This document shows positions 25,022 to 35,467 of a stretch of DNA of 64,000 bases, one piece after another (positions within the stretch are counted from its first letter, which is position 1; each line of letters opens with the position of its first letter). Under the pieces are notes generated by a model. It saw nothing but the letters and a program-made list of their open reading frames with translations. It did no database searches and was not told where the DNA came from. The stretch covers positions 806,001-870,000 of the forward strand of contig JARFIW010000836.1 of assembly GCA_036346225.1 (NCBI GenBank), read 5' to 3'. A program made the position numbers and the translations under genes. The DNA is from Platerodrilus igneus (lineage: Eukaryota > Arthropoda > Insecta > Coleoptera > Lycidae).

Positions 25022-25449
25022 TGCTAACGTCGGGAACAAATTCCTTTTATTTTTAAATTACAGTTTATTAATCCGATAAATTATTGCCAGAATAGCATTC
25101 AATTCAAGTTATTTTTAATTTATAGATAAATTGAAACATATGCCAATTCTGACAATAACAAAATTAAGACAGATAGTAACAAACATCGGTGTGATTCGGT
25201 TCTCTAGTAAATTGTGGCATTACGGTGTGTACGTCAAAATAACCCCTTGCACCCGTCTTAGAGAGTGGGTTCGAAAACGGTGAAATTTCTAAATTGGTGA
25301 TCCTTGCCTTCCGTCAATGACCATCCTAAATCTCACCCTTTAAACACCTATTTAAAGTGAGCTGCAGATCTTGGGTAAATTCATTGTTTTATTTTTGTTT
25401 GTTCATGTTTAAAAATTACAGTCCACTGTGTCTTAACCGAGCGTTAATA
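25022..25449 (+). repeat. Pao 5' LTR
   Basis: 428 bp, beginning TGCTAACG and ending CGTTAATA, which are imperfect inverted repeats of each other, as in BEL/Pao LTRs. It matches 30981-31408 except at about six positions, two of them adjacent-region changes near 25311-25313. Confidence 0.92.
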
Positions 25450-25453
25450 TTTT

Positions 25454-25471
25454 TGGTTACCTTCGGGCACG
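25454..25471 (+). other. Putative Pao primer-binding site
   Basis: tggttaccttcgggcacg starts four bases after the 5' LTR, with the TGG expected opposite a tRNA CCA end. I could not assign the tRNA. Confidence 0.45.
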
Positions 25472-25773
25472 AATAGTTAGTAGCTGGAATTTAGCACTCT
25501 ACTAAATACCGGGTTATAAGGGTTATTTTGCTCGTTCATGCCACAGTTCATTTACAAGAATCGTTCACTATAGATAACATAAACAGGTGTATGTTAAACA
25601 GACCTTTCGCGCTCTGTTGTCGCATATGCTTTTCTATTTCAAATTCGCTTATCTATCCTTGCAATGGTGAGTACATTTGAAATAGCGTAAACAATACAAA
25701 TCTTTCGTTCTAAATTTACATATTTCTTATACATCTGCAATTTGTTATTAATCACCGAATTATTAATATCACA

Positions 25774-26262
25774 ATGAGTAAAGCGGTTAATAGATTAAAA
25801 TCACTTCAATCTAAAAAGGAAATCTATTTCCAAAGAATTCAAATTCTTTACGATAAAAGTAAAAACATTCAAGATTCGGTAATTTTAAAAGAATTTAAAA
25901 TAAGACACGCAACCCTAGATGACACAAAACGTAAATTAGATGAAATTATAGATGAAATTAATACGATAGGGTTTGAAACGGATCCAGAATTTAAATCGAA
26001 CTACAATGAATTAAACGCTATCGATGAACTTTATTGTTACATTCAGGATGTTGCTGCCAGTCTAATCACTTCGAAAGTTACCGATCAATCTTCTCAAAAT
26101 CAAACTATGCAGGCAGCTGAAGCTACTGTTCGTCTCCCAAAAATTGATCTAATTGATTTTAACGGCGATTTTCTAAAATGGCCTTTTTCTACGAAACATT
26201 TAAAAGCCTTATCCATAATAATTCTAAGTTGGACAATACTTGCAAAATGCATTATTTATTAG
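25774..26262 (+). CDS. Pao Gag N-terminal part
   Basis: Starts at the first ATG after a 324-bp leader. It encodes a lysine-rich helical region (MSKAVNRLKSLQSKKEIYFQ) and then the DUF1759-type Gag core with PKIDLIDFNGDFLKWP, which is the conserved entry to the capsid-like domain of BEL/Pao Gag. At about 26180-26190, in a run of T, the true frame switches to the next open frame (26178 onward); the residues after KWPF here are out of frame. Confidence 0.85.
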   Translation: MSKAVNRLKSLQSKKEIYFQRIQILYDKSKNIQDSVILKEFKIRHATLDDTKRKLDEIIDEINTIGFETDPEFKSNYNELNAIDELYCYIQDVAASLITSKVTDQSSQNQTMQAAEATVRLPKIDLIDFNGDFLKWPFSTKHLKALSIIILSWTILAKCIIY

Positions 26263-28031
26263 GAAAATTACGGGGTAGCGCTCTGGCATTACGCTCTGGT
26301 ATGTTACTGACGGCTGGAAATTACTCTATACTATGGGCCGCTTTAATTGAAAAATACGAAGATAAACGCGCTTTAGCTAACACTTATCTTTCTCAGGTTT
26401 TCGACTTTAAAGCGCTTCAAACGGAAGGTATTATCAGTCAAAATTCATTCATAGAAAAGGTCGACTCTGCAATCAATGCTTTTCGTAAATTAAACATTAC
26501 AAACTTGTCTGACTTTATTCTTACTTCTATTGCTTTATCAAAGCTAGACAATCATACCCGACGAATTTTTGAACAATCTTTGAAGGGAGGTTCGATTCCT
26601 ACTTACGATGAGCTAGCCACGTTCGTAAAAGAACAAGTTAAAATTTTAGATCGAACCAGCAGTAGCAATACAAAGCAAATTAGTGGCCACACAAACAAGA
26701 CGAAGGTCTTACATGCTTTCGCCACAAAAGAAGTAAATAATCACGACAATTTGAAATGTGCTTATTGTAAAGGCGAACATAATCGATTAGCTAGGTGTTA
26801 CAAATTTCTTAATCTTTCTCCGCAAAATCGAATTTCTTTTGTTAAAGATCAAAAATTGTGTATTAACTGTCTCAGTTCTAAGCACGCTTTGTCGTTATGC
26901 CCTTCCACGTATTCATGTAGGTTGTGCAGTAACCGCCATCATTCAGTGTTACATATTCCTAGTCCGATTGTTGACACAAATAATCAAGTGTTATCTAATC
27001 CTATAAATACAAATGAAGCAATTAGTGTGAGTCTTTGTTCAACGTCGACTAAGGAAGTTTCAGATAAAAATTACACGATTCTTTTAGCGACTGCGATCGT
27101 TAAAGTTGAATCAACAATGGGTACTCACCTGCGGTTGAGATTCCTAATTGATAGTGCTAGTCAATGTAACTTCATTACATCTAAATGCTGTCAATTGTTT
27201 CGATTACCTGTAAATAAAACTTACACGTCTATTTCAGGGATCGGTGCGTCTTTCAAACCTGTTCGCGGTCAAACGCAAATATCATTTACATCTCAACATG
27301 ATGCAGATGTTAAATACAAAATGCAAGCGTTGGTGTTAGACAAAATCACGAATCGTTTGCCATCTTGTGCTGTCGACCCAGCAGTTTGTAAACATTTCAG
27401 CAATCTACGTTTAGCCGATGAAACTGTCTTTCGTCCTGGAGAAATTCACGGAATTATAGGTGCTGAACTTGTACCTCATATTTTGGAATCATTCAAATAT
27501 TCAAGTCCCGATTTACCCGTTGCCATAAATTCCACTTTAGGATTTATAATTATGGGTCAAACTCCAATTCAAAATGTCACGACCAATTTACAGGTTTATT
27601 GTTGTGTTGAAGGGTCCGAGGTCATAGAACCTTTGCTACAGAAATTTTGGGAGCTTGAAGAAGTAGGCGAAGTCGTTACTCGTAGTTCCGATGATATTAA
27701 ATGTGAAGAATTGTTCTCTACTTCAACAAAACGAGATGATACTGGTCGATACATTGTTGCTTTACCTTTTACAGAATATCCGCCAAACTTAGGAAATTCC
27801 TTTTCTACAGCTTTGCGCAGATTTTATTCTCTAGAAAAAAGATTTTCTTTATCGCCGTCGTACAGAGTAGACTATAGTGCGGCGATGAAAGATTATATTG
27901 AGCAAGGTCATATAAACCTTATTTCAAATTGTACTCCTCATTTCAAAGGATACTTTATTCCTCATCACGGGGTGTTTAAGGAAGAATCGGTTTCTACCTT
28001 TTTACGCATCGTTTTTGATTGCATCGTCTAA
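26178..28031 (+). CDS. Pao Gag C-terminus, zinc knuckles, protease, RT start
   Basis: 617 codons in one frame. The DUF1759 Gag core continues through HYLLGKLRGSA. Cysteine-histidine motifs follow: CAYCKGEHNRLARC, then CINCLSSKHALSLC and CRLCSNRHH. A DUF1758-type aspartic protease follows with LIDSASQCNFI (catalytic D-S-A). Then comes the RT N-terminal region with HGVFKEES ... LRIVFD. The frame leaves at 28020-28030 because one extra base precedes the next segment (28015 onward). Such elements translate a single long polyprotein, so these pieces are one broken ORF and not separate genes. Confidence 0.88.
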   Translation: MAFFYETFKSLIHNNSKLDNTCKMHYLLGKLRGSALALRSGMLLTAGNYSILWAALIEKYEDKRALANTYLSQVFDFKALQTEGIISQNSFIEKVDSAINAFRKLNITNLSDFILTSIALSKLDNHTRRIFEQSLKGGSIPTYDELATFVKEQVKILDRTSSSNTKQISGHTNKTKVLHAFATKEVNNHDNLKCAYCKGEHNRLARCYKFLNLSPQNRISFVKDQKLCINCLSSKHALSLCPSTYSCRLCSNRHHSVLHIPSPIVDTNNQVLSNPINTNEAISVSLCSTSTKEVSDKNYTILLATAIVKVESTMGTHLRLRFLIDSASQCNFITSKCCQLFRLPVNKTYTSISGIGASFKPVRGQTQISFTSQHDADVKYKMQALVLDKITNRLPSCAVDPAVCKHFSNLRLADETVFRPGEIHGIIGAELVPHILESFKYSSPDLPVAINSTLGFIIMGQTPIQNVTTNLQVYCCVEGSEVIEPLLQKFWELEEVGEVVTRSSDDIKCEELFSTSTKRDDTGRYIVALPFTEYPPNLGNSFSTALRRFYSLEKRFSLSPSYRVDYSAAMKDYIEQGHINLISNCTPHFKGYFIPHHGVFKEESVSTFLRIVFDCIV

Positions 28032-30258
28032 ATATGAATTTAATAAATCTTTAAATGACTGCCTATATGCCGGTCCAAAATTGCAAACCGATTTATTTTG
28101 CATATTAATTAATTTTCGATTAATGAAACTTGCCTTTATTTCTGACGTTTGTCAGATGTTTCGCCAAATAAAAATATGTTCCGAACATCAATCTTATCAA
28201 CGTTTGCTTTGGCGACTCAGCACAGATGAACCATTACAAACGTATCAACTCACAAGAGTTGCTTTTGGTGTCAAATCATCTCCATATTTAGCTCTACGTA
28301 CTGTACTTCAGCTAGCATTAGATAAAGCAAAAAATTTTCCGCCTGCATCCGCAGTTGTACAAAGAGATATGTATGTAGATGACGTAATCTCTTCGGTGGA
28401 ATCTTTAGATAATGCAAAAGTCCTTTATCATGAACTGCGCGGGCTTTTCACGGCCGGAGGTTTTCAGTTAGTTAAATGGGCCACAAATTCTTCGCATTTA
28501 ACAAACGAAATATCTGAAAATATTCGAATGGACAATGTTGTAGATTTCGAAAGCAATATTTTAAAGGCTTTGGGTCTTCAATCGCATCCAAAGGTTGATA
28601 ATTTAACGTTTGCGGTTAAAGGTCCAAATGAAATCTGTACAAAGAGAAATCTTCTTTCCACTGTAGCTAGAATGTGGGATCCATTAGGGCTCTTATCTCC
28701 CGTGACAATTTTTGTCAAACTACTAATCAAAGAATTATGGATATTAAAGTTGTCTTGGGATGAAGAAACCCCTGCATATATTAAAGGTTTGTGGAATACC
28801 TTTCAACAAGAAATAATTCAACTTTCCGACTTTAAAATATCCCGACACATCGGATATTCATCAGTAACGTCATTACAACTTGTGGGATTTTGCGATGCTT
28901 CTGAAAAGGCATACAGTGCCGTCGTATACGCCCGAACAGTGTCTCTGGATGGCGAAGTAAAAATTATTTTACTATGCGGTAAAGCTAAATTGGCTCCAAT
29001 AAAAATTGTCACTATTCCTCGTTTGGAGTTATGTGCTGCTTTATTGCTTGCAAGACTATTAAATTGCATCATTCGCACATATTCCTCACGATGCACTATC
29101 AAACAAGTTTTGGCGTTTTCTGATTCCATGGTGGTTTTTAACTGGATTCATAAATCGCCCCATTGTTGGAAAACTTTTGTAGCCAGTCGAGTGGCAAAAA
29201 TTCAAAATTTATTACCAGTAACTCGCTGGTTTCATGTTGATGGCATTTTAAATCCTGCCGATTGTGCGTCTCGCGGTATATCCCCAAATCAATTTCTTAT
29301 CGCCGAGTTGTGGTTGCAGGGGCCATCGTGGCTTCTTTCTCAAGAAAGCGATTGGCCTATTAAAATCATTGACACGGAAGAAATTATTTTGGCTGACAAT
29401 AAACTTGAACAGAAATTGGTTTCACTTCCTGTGACACAATCAGAAGTTCATCCCTTATACGCCCTGATTGATAAATGCAGTTCTTACTCTAAATTGTTAA
29501 GCATAACTGTTTATGTTTTAAGATTTGTTAAACGTTTGCCTAAAAGGAACCGCATTTCTGCGGAAGATCTTGTTGCGGCGGAAAATATGCTAATTTTAGC
29601 AGTGCAAGATAAACATTTTTTCTCCGAAAAGACTTTTCTGGAAAAGGGACAACTTTGTTTGAAAACCTTACAACATTTGAATCCTTTTCTTTCAAATAAC
29701 TTAATTAGAGTTGGAGGCCGTCTGTCAAATGCGAATATTTCATATGATCAGCAGCATCCAGTTCTTTTACTTAAGAAAGATCGTTTTACCGATTTATTAA
29801 TTGATCATTTTCATGTAAAAAATTTACACCCAGGGCCACATCTTCTGCTTTCTCTATTACGTCAGCATTTTTGGATTATAGCGGCTAGAAATTTGGTTCG
29901 GACCCGTGTTCAAAATTGTAATCATTGTTTCAGAAGAAAACCTCGACCTTCTTTTCCTCTTATGGCTGACTTACCGTCTCCTAGGATTAATCAGGCCAAA
30001 GCATTTATGCATACTGGCACTGATTTTGCCGGACCCTTTAATATAACTCTTAGTAGACACCGGGGAGTTAAATCTCAAAAAGCCTATATATGCATATTTG
30101 TTTGTTTAACAACTCGTGCCGTGCATCTAGAATTAGCGTCAAGTTTGTCGACCGACATATTCCTTGTCGCATTTAAGCGTTTCCTTGCTAGAAGGGGACC
30201 ATGTGCGGTTATGTATTCCGACCGCGGACAAATTTCGTGGGCGCTAAAATTTATTTAG
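28015..30258 (+). CDS. Pao RT, RNase H and integrase N-terminal half
   Basis: 747 codons. RT: DVCQMFRQIKI, then the catalytic YVDD at residues 120-123 (28372-28383). The RNase H-like Peptidase_A17 region follows with GFCDASEKAYSAVVYA, TIPRLELCAALLLARLL and FSDSMVVFNWIH, which carry the expected D, E and D. NPADCASRGISP precedes the integrase zinc-binding segment (HPGPH ... CNHCFRRKP) and the catalytic core start TDFAGPF with SDRG. One missing base near 30230 moves the frame to the next piece. All catalytic residues that can be checked are present. Confidence 0.9.
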   Translation: MIASSKYEFNKSLNDCLYAGPKLQTDLFCILINFRLMKLAFISDVCQMFRQIKICSEHQSYQRLLWRLSTDEPLQTYQLTRVAFGVKSSPYLALRTVLQLALDKAKNFPPASAVVQRDMYVDDVISSVESLDNAKVLYHELRGLFTAGGFQLVKWATNSSHLTNEISENIRMDNVVDFESNILKALGLQSHPKVDNLTFAVKGPNEICTKRNLLSTVARMWDPLGLLSPVTIFVKLLIKELWILKLSWDEETPAYIKGLWNTFQQEIIQLSDFKISRHIGYSSVTSLQLVGFCDASEKAYSAVVYARTVSLDGEVKIILLCGKAKLAPIKIVTIPRLELCAALLLARLLNCIIRTYSSRCTIKQVLAFSDSMVVFNWIHKSPHCWKTFVASRVAKIQNLLPVTRWFHVDGILNPADCASRGISPNQFLIAELWLQGPSWLLSQESDWPIKIIDTEEIILADNKLEQKLVSLPVTQSEVHPLYALIDKCSSYSKLLSITVYVLRFVKRLPKRNRISAEDLVAAENMLILAVQDKHFFSEKTFLEKGQLCLKTLQHLNPFLSNNLIRVGGRLSNANISYDQQHPVLLLKKDRFTDLLIDHFHVKNLHPGPHLLLSLLRQHFWIIAARNLVRTRVQNCNHCFRRKPRPSFPLMADLPSPRINQAKAFMHTGTDFAGPFNITLSRHRGVKSQKAYICIFVCLTTRAVHLELASSLSTDIFLVAFKRFLARRGPCAVMYSDRGQISWALKFI

Positions 30259-30916
30259 GTTCCCTTCAAGAATTTTTCCGAAATTCAAATTGCCTAAATG
30301 CCATTGGCCATGAACTTAGTCAAAGGCGCATTGATTGGAAATTCAATCCGCCTTCGGCTCCTCATTTTGGAGGAATATGGGAGGCAAATATTAAAAGCGT
30401 GAAAGGTCATTTAATGAAAGTTGTGGGAGAGCAAATACTGTCTTATGAAGAATTTTCAACGGTTTTAACACAAATCGAAGCGTTGTTAAATTCACGTCCG
30501 TTATGCTGGCTTAGTTCAGACCCTTCGGAACCTCTCGCATTATCGCCTGCTCATTTTTTAACTCTCGCCCCGTTGCAGTTGTTGCCAGCTGCCGATGAAA
30601 CCGGAAAAGCGCTTACGCTTGTGAATCGCAAGCAACTTTTAGATCAAATTGTTCAATCCTATTGGAAGCGATGGTCTAGAGAATACTTATGTGAATTACA
30701 ATCCCGACAGAAGTGGAATACACCTTCCTGTCCTGTTAAGCCAGGTGTAGTCGTGATAGTGATGCGCGATAATTGCCCGCCTTTGCAGTGGCCAACAGGG
30801 TAATTGAACAAACTCACCCAGGAAAAGACGGCATTATTAGGGTTGTCACAGTACGTACAAAAGATGGGGTTTATACCCGTCCAGTAGCAAAGCTGTGTTC
30901 ACTCCCCACGCAGTAA
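30201..30916 (+). CDS. Pao integrase C-terminal half and DUF5641 domain
   Basis: After the frame change the integrase core continues with the glutamate-bearing FGGIWEANIKSVKGH; homology then runs through EALLNSRPL and LALSPAHFL to the DUF5641 tail (YWKRWSREYLCELQSRQKW). The open frame stops at 30801-30803, but another single-base shift near 30795 lets DUF5641 continue (HPGKDG, VAKLCSLP) to a stop at 30914-30916. The purine tract and the 3' LTR follow within 65 bp, as expected. Confidence 0.85.
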
Positions 30917-30980
30917 ACATTTTTTTTTCATTTAATATGAATTTTTCATTTTGTTAAAATCTTATTTTAAGGGCGGAGGA

Positions 30981-31408
30981 TGCTAACGCCGGCAACAAAT
31001 TCCTTTTATTTTTAAATTACAGTTTATTAATCCGATAAATTATTGCCAGAATAGCATTCAATTCAAGTTATTTTTAATTTATAGATAAATTGAAACATAT
31101 GCCAATTCTGACAATAACTAAATTAAGACAGATAGTAACAAACATCGGTGTGATTCGGTTCTCTAGTAAATTGTGGCATTACGGTGTGTACGTCAAAATA
31201 ACCCCTTGCACCCGTCTTAGAGAGTGGGTTCGAAAACGGTGAAATTTCTAAATTGGTGATCCTTGCCTTCATTCAATGACCATCCTAAATCTCACCCTTT
31301 AAACACCTATTTAAAGTGAGCTGCAGATCTTGGGTAAGTTCATTGTTTTATTTTTGTTTGTTCATGTTTAAAAATTACAGTCCACTGTGTCTTAACCGAG
31401 CGTTAATA
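30981..31408 (+). repeat. Pao 3' LTR
   Basis: 428 bp, same length and ends as the 5' LTR. The target duplication gtaac follows at 31409-31413. Confidence 0.92.
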
Positions 31409-31768
31409 GTAACCAAGAAATACACAAATTTACCGGAATTACAATTCAAGATACAATAACCAGAAGATGAAGAAATAATCAAGAAACCCTTGCAGCTAGA
31501 ACATCTAGACTTAGACAAACTCAATCACACCATGAAATTAATGGAAAACTATAAAGAGCACTTAAGTGAATTAAAAGTGCCCAAGTTACACTATGACAAT
31601 ATAAGCGTTTGGACAATTGTATTAATCATTTTAATTATTTTATTGATCACATATGTATTTTATAAAATGTATCTTAGATATAAGAATAAAGAAAATAGTT
31701 TTAGATTTAAAGAAACAAAGGTAAATAAAGAAACAAATGTACCCTTACGGAACATGAATTTTAAATAA
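31409..31768 (+). pseudogene. Envelope remnant, unit 2, 3' part
   Basis: Resumes the Env sequence cut by the Pao insertion. The piece 31490-31768 corresponds to 21307-21585 of unit 1 and keeps the transmembrane segment VWTIVLIILIILLITYVFYK plus a basic tail. This small region is the best conserved stretch between the two units, with about ten replacements in 92 residues and no stop. Confidence 0.75.
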
Positions 31769-31821
31769 TGAATTTAAAAATTAAACAAGGAAAACCTTAA
31801 TTTTTCATTTACGTCGAGAGA

Positions 31822-32385
31822 AGTTATGTATCCCCAATCTTTATATGTATTATAAAATAGAATCTAACAGGAAATTATTAGAAATCATTAAGAAATTATT
31901 AAGTCAAGTACATCAATGTAATTCAAGGATAAATATGAAAAGGTTATTTTAACAGTTCATGAGAACGGATGCAATATAATGTATTCCAAACGATAGTGAT
32001 ACTGCAGGTGGCAGGTCACAGACGGTTAAGATACCGCGATTACCTTGAAAGTAAGATTGTTACAATGTATTATGAATAGTATTAAGAAATAAGCAGACAT
32101 GAGCTCTGCAAGTTCCCACAGAATTGTGAGAGGCTGGGACAACATAAATACCACGGGAGCCCCAAGACCAGTGAGTCAGTCAAAGCGTTTCAGCTTTAAC
32201 ATTGAAGTTTGCTTAGGCTACTCACCCTAATATTAGTTCAATTACTAATTATTTTTCGACTTAGAATATTAAATCAAGATTGTCAAAATTCTATATTTAA
32301 TATCTTTTTGAAAAATATATAAATTGTTACGAAGTTTTTGGAAGTAGTTTTTAAAAACACCGCTTCCAAGGCCCGAAACGGAACT
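31822..32385 (+). repeat. Errantivirus LTR C (3' end of array)
   Basis: 564-bp LTR, AGTTATGTATCC ... CGGAACT, followed directly by taca and unrelated sequence. It has the same length as LTR B and shares diagnostic variants with it. Confidence 0.85.
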
Positions 32386-33896
32386 TACATCACACATTCT
32401 GTTTGGTACGATGTGTTGTATAATACATATAGCGTCCATTTAGCATAAGTGACTCAGAAGAAAGAGTTAACGAGCGTGAAAACCGAGGTAATGTTTAAAT
32501 TGTAAATGCTGATATCGGTCCAGTAATCTATTAACAGTAACCTCGCATTTAGTTGATTTTTACGATAATTTTGTTTGCTGAGAGGCGTGCGTCTTCTATT
32601 ATAAGCTTGTCCTTTAACCTTCTTTTCAACACAATTTAAAGGTTTTATTAAACGATTTTCCTATTTTTTACGGACGTGAGAAAACGTTTTTAGACGTTTG
32701 TATAGGTTGTGCGGGTAGAATTGAAAAGAGCTTTGTAGACCTAATCGTTATGCTTTTCAATGGTTCGCTGCAATAAAAGGATTATTTACATATTATAACA
32801 CTTATAAGGGCATTCGACATCTTCAAACACTTTTCAAAGAGTCCTCTTTTAAACACAATAAAACTGTAATTTTTTATAAAAATTTAGTAGTAATTGTAAA
32901 ACGATTTTGCAATCTAACATATTTTCCGTCTGAAATAGTTTGCGAAAACTATATTTTAAAGGTAAGTTTCCATTAAAATATAGCTTTCAAGATCACAAAA
33001 GTAAAGTCTCGTGTGGTCCGGTATAGTGGAAGCAGATTACAAATCTTTGTCCTAGATCAAAGACAATTCCCCTTTTGTCTTCCTTCCCAAATAGTTTCAA
33101 CACATTTATTAATATTTGTATCAAAGAAACCTTTCTGCTCTTTGAGCTATATTTTAGCTTGCGGTGCGCAGTTATTACAAATAAACGTGGCTGACCCACG
33201 CGAAAACAATCAACTTTTAGAAAACGAAAGAGGAGATGCTCCTTAATGGATTGTTAAACACCGCACACAAGCCTAAATGTGATCTAGTTTACGGGTTAAG
33301 GTTTCCTTTTAAGCTATATATTGATAAATCTTAAAGCAGTATAAATATTCTTTGCAGTATTCTACGTTAAAGAGATTTTAGCATTAATTACCATAAACTA
33401 GCCATCCTCAAAAACTCTTCAAGTTTTGTAGTTTTTATTTTGAAGAAAAACACGTGAATCGGTTTTAATATCGAGGATAGGTTAGAATAATATTGTATTA
33501 ACTTTAGATTCCACCCTTTCAACCTCAACTACTCTCATTTTGAAATTTCAAATGACACTCCAAGCTTGTGATAAATTATTTTAAAGAGCAAAACTAAACT
33601 AATCCAACGAGCATAAAATAGTTTGTTATACGTATCCGTTAACAAGTTAAAAATGATGAAGTAATAAAATCAAAGAATTAAGTCACAACTATTAATGTAG
33701 AAAATTTCAAAACTTTTGATTAAACTCAGCTGTTCAAAATGCTCTTCATTGTTATAAAATGCAATATATTTTAAAAAATTTAGTGTAAATTTATAATGAA
33801 GAGTGAATTCTTGCCATAGAAATTTTAATACTTTTAAAAACATTTATTTCTGATATCAGTTTTAATGAACTGCTTGTCATAAATAATCAAAATGTC
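32386..33896. other. AT-rich intergenic DNA
   Basis: Begins right after the array's last LTR. No gene or repeat is recognised; short open frames near 33000-33250 on both strands overlap each other and have no family signature. Confidence 0.45.
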
Positions 33897-34557
33897 ATGC
33901 TCATCATCATTAGGTCCACATTCCTAGAACTGGTTGGACGCGTACTTCCACTGTTTTCTATTCTGAACCAACCTACATATTTGCCTAAAATTCCCACAGC
34001 CCACAACTTTCACTATCTGTGTGCAATAGTTTAATCTGGGTCTACCTCTACCTTTCCTTTTTCTTTCTACGCTTCTAATATATGCCGTCCTATTCCCTCA
34101 TGCCTTAGTATGTGTCCTATCATCCAATCTCTCCTAATTTTTACTGTTGTCCACATATTTCTTTCTTCTTCTACCATTTCTAGTACCTATTTCTTCTTAA
34201 CTTTATCTTTCCATGATATCTTCATCATACGACTGTAGTACCACATTTCAAATGCTTCTCTTTTTTTCCGGTTCCTGTCTCCCACTACCCACGTTTCACA
34301 ACCGTCCAGTGCTGTGTTCTACGCAATATGCTTTCGGCAATCTTTTCCTTGTTTCTATGTTTGTTGTTTTTCCATGATATCTTCATCATACGACTGTAGC
34401 ACCACATTTCAAATGCTTCTCTTGTTTTCTGGTCAGCGCCTCCTTCTACCCATGTTTCACAACTGTACAGTGATGTGCTCCACGCATATGCTTTTAGCGC
34501 TTCTATGTTTGTTACCCCCGAACATGACAACTGCTTTTTCTTGATTAATACAGCACG
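33897..34557 (-). pseudogene. LINE RT C-terminal fragment (copy 3), split by an LTR element
   Basis: Minus-strand RT tail. AVLIKKKQLSC ... SLYSCETWV and EAFEMWCYSRMMKISW are hallmark phrases of RTE/CR1-like LINE C-termini; a repeat-like tail with ATGATGATGA lies at 33897-33910. A 55-bp stretch (34211-34265) is duplicated at 34372-34426, an internal tandem duplication of 161-bp period. The LTR-family sequence begins at 34558, and the upstream part of the LINE seems to resume at 36732, so the errantivirus derivative lies inside this LINE. Confidence 0.7.
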
Positions 34558-34900
34558 AGATAGGTTTTGGGCCTCTTGGAGCGTCTTTTTAAAAAGGCTT
34601 TCTTCTAAAAACTCTTCTATTAAATTTGTTGATACGGAAGTTACAAATGATTTCAACTAATTGGTACGTTATGTTCATTAACGTTTAAGAATCAAAATTA
34701 TTCAAAGTTACTATTCACTAATTAATTTAATTAAAACTAAAGTGAGTAGCTTGAACAACCAACAATGTTAAAGTTGTGAAGCTCGAGACTGACTCTAAAC
34801 TAATAATTACAAATGACTAGCTTTGAACAACTAACAATGCAAAAGTTTGAAGTTCTCAGACTGACTGGCCATCTTGGGCTCTTGAGGGTATTTATGTTAT
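34558..34900 (-). repeat. Partial 3' LTR of the deleted element
   Basis: Matches 36116-36420 for about 340 bp (agataggttttgggcctctt at the plus-strand left end, gagtagcttgaacaaccaac inside). It stops near 34900, where Gag-related sequence begins. Confidence 0.75.
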
Positions 34901-34929
34901 CGCGTTAGGATTATATAGTCTGTTTCTGT

Positions 34930-35467
34930 AGTACATAACGTTTTCTTCTTCTACAATCATGTTCATTGCTTCTTCTAAATTTTGGGGGTGTTGGAATCTT
35001 ATTTTGTCCGATAGCCGTTCGGGTAATGCATTGATGTATGTGCCTAACGCCATTTCGTCGCACATCTTTGTCTTTAGTAAAAGTATGTTTTGGTCGGGTT
35101 CTTTATTTTTAGTTTGGTCAAAATTAAACTTCGTACGCCCTGATATTTCATACCGAATTGCAAGGGTGATTGGTTAGTTTCCACCCGTAAATTGATTAAA
35201 TCTCGGACAAGACATTTAATATTTCTCTGATCTCCAAAATATGCTATTAATATGCGTTTAAAGTCGTCCCATTCACGAGGTCATCGCGGCTCGCAATCAA
35301 TGTTATTTCTTTGCCGGTTAATTTGTTGATTATTAGGCCTAAAAGCAAGACTTTGCGTTCAACATCGCCCTGTTTATAAAAAGATTTTAAAAATATCTTG
35401 CAAGCGGTAGTTCCTAATAGTGCTTGGTTTCCGTCTTTAGAGGAATTGCGTCTGGATACAGTTTCAT
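34930..35467 (-). pseudogene. Gag fragment of the minus-strand errantivirus element
   Basis: From an ATG at 35467 the minus strand resembles the Gag of the 19.9- and 23.8-kb units (NQALLGTTACKIFLKSFYKQ, LIINKLTGKEITLIASRDDL, FKRILIAYFGDQRNI) and, unlike them, continues into genuine Gag (CLVRDLINLRVETNQ ...). Frame changes occur near 35275 and 35170. It serves as the reference showing where Gag is cut in the plus-strand units. Confidence 0.7.

Larger units (their letters stand above)
25022..31408 (+). mobile_element. BEL/Pao LTR retrotransposon, nearly complete
   Basis: A 6387-bp element: 428-bp LTRs at both ends, primer-binding site, polyprotein (25774-30916) in the order Gag, zinc knuckles, protease, RT, RNase H, integrase, and a purine tract gggcggagga at 30971-30980. 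It sits inside the Env remnant of errantivirus unit 2, in the same orientation, flanked by gtaac. The two LTRs differ at about six sites in 428 (about 1.4%), so the insertion is recent relative to its host element. Four single-base frame breaks interrupt the polyprotein. Confidence 0.93.
22211..31821 (+). mobile_element. Errantivirus derivative, unit 2, interrupted by a Pao element
   Basis: Same layout as unit 1: leader, Gag fragment (23764-24033), Env remnant. The Env part is cut after 25021 by the Pao insertion 25022-31408 and resumes at 31409. Without the insertion the internal region is about 3.2 kb. It ends in a purine tract (cgagaga, 31814-31821) before LTR C. Relative to unit 1, about 80 bp of the ectodomain are deleted near 24830. 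Confidence 0.8.

Noticed and set aside
28818..29129. 103-codon minus-strand frame
   Set aside because: Antisense shadow of the Pao RNase H region.
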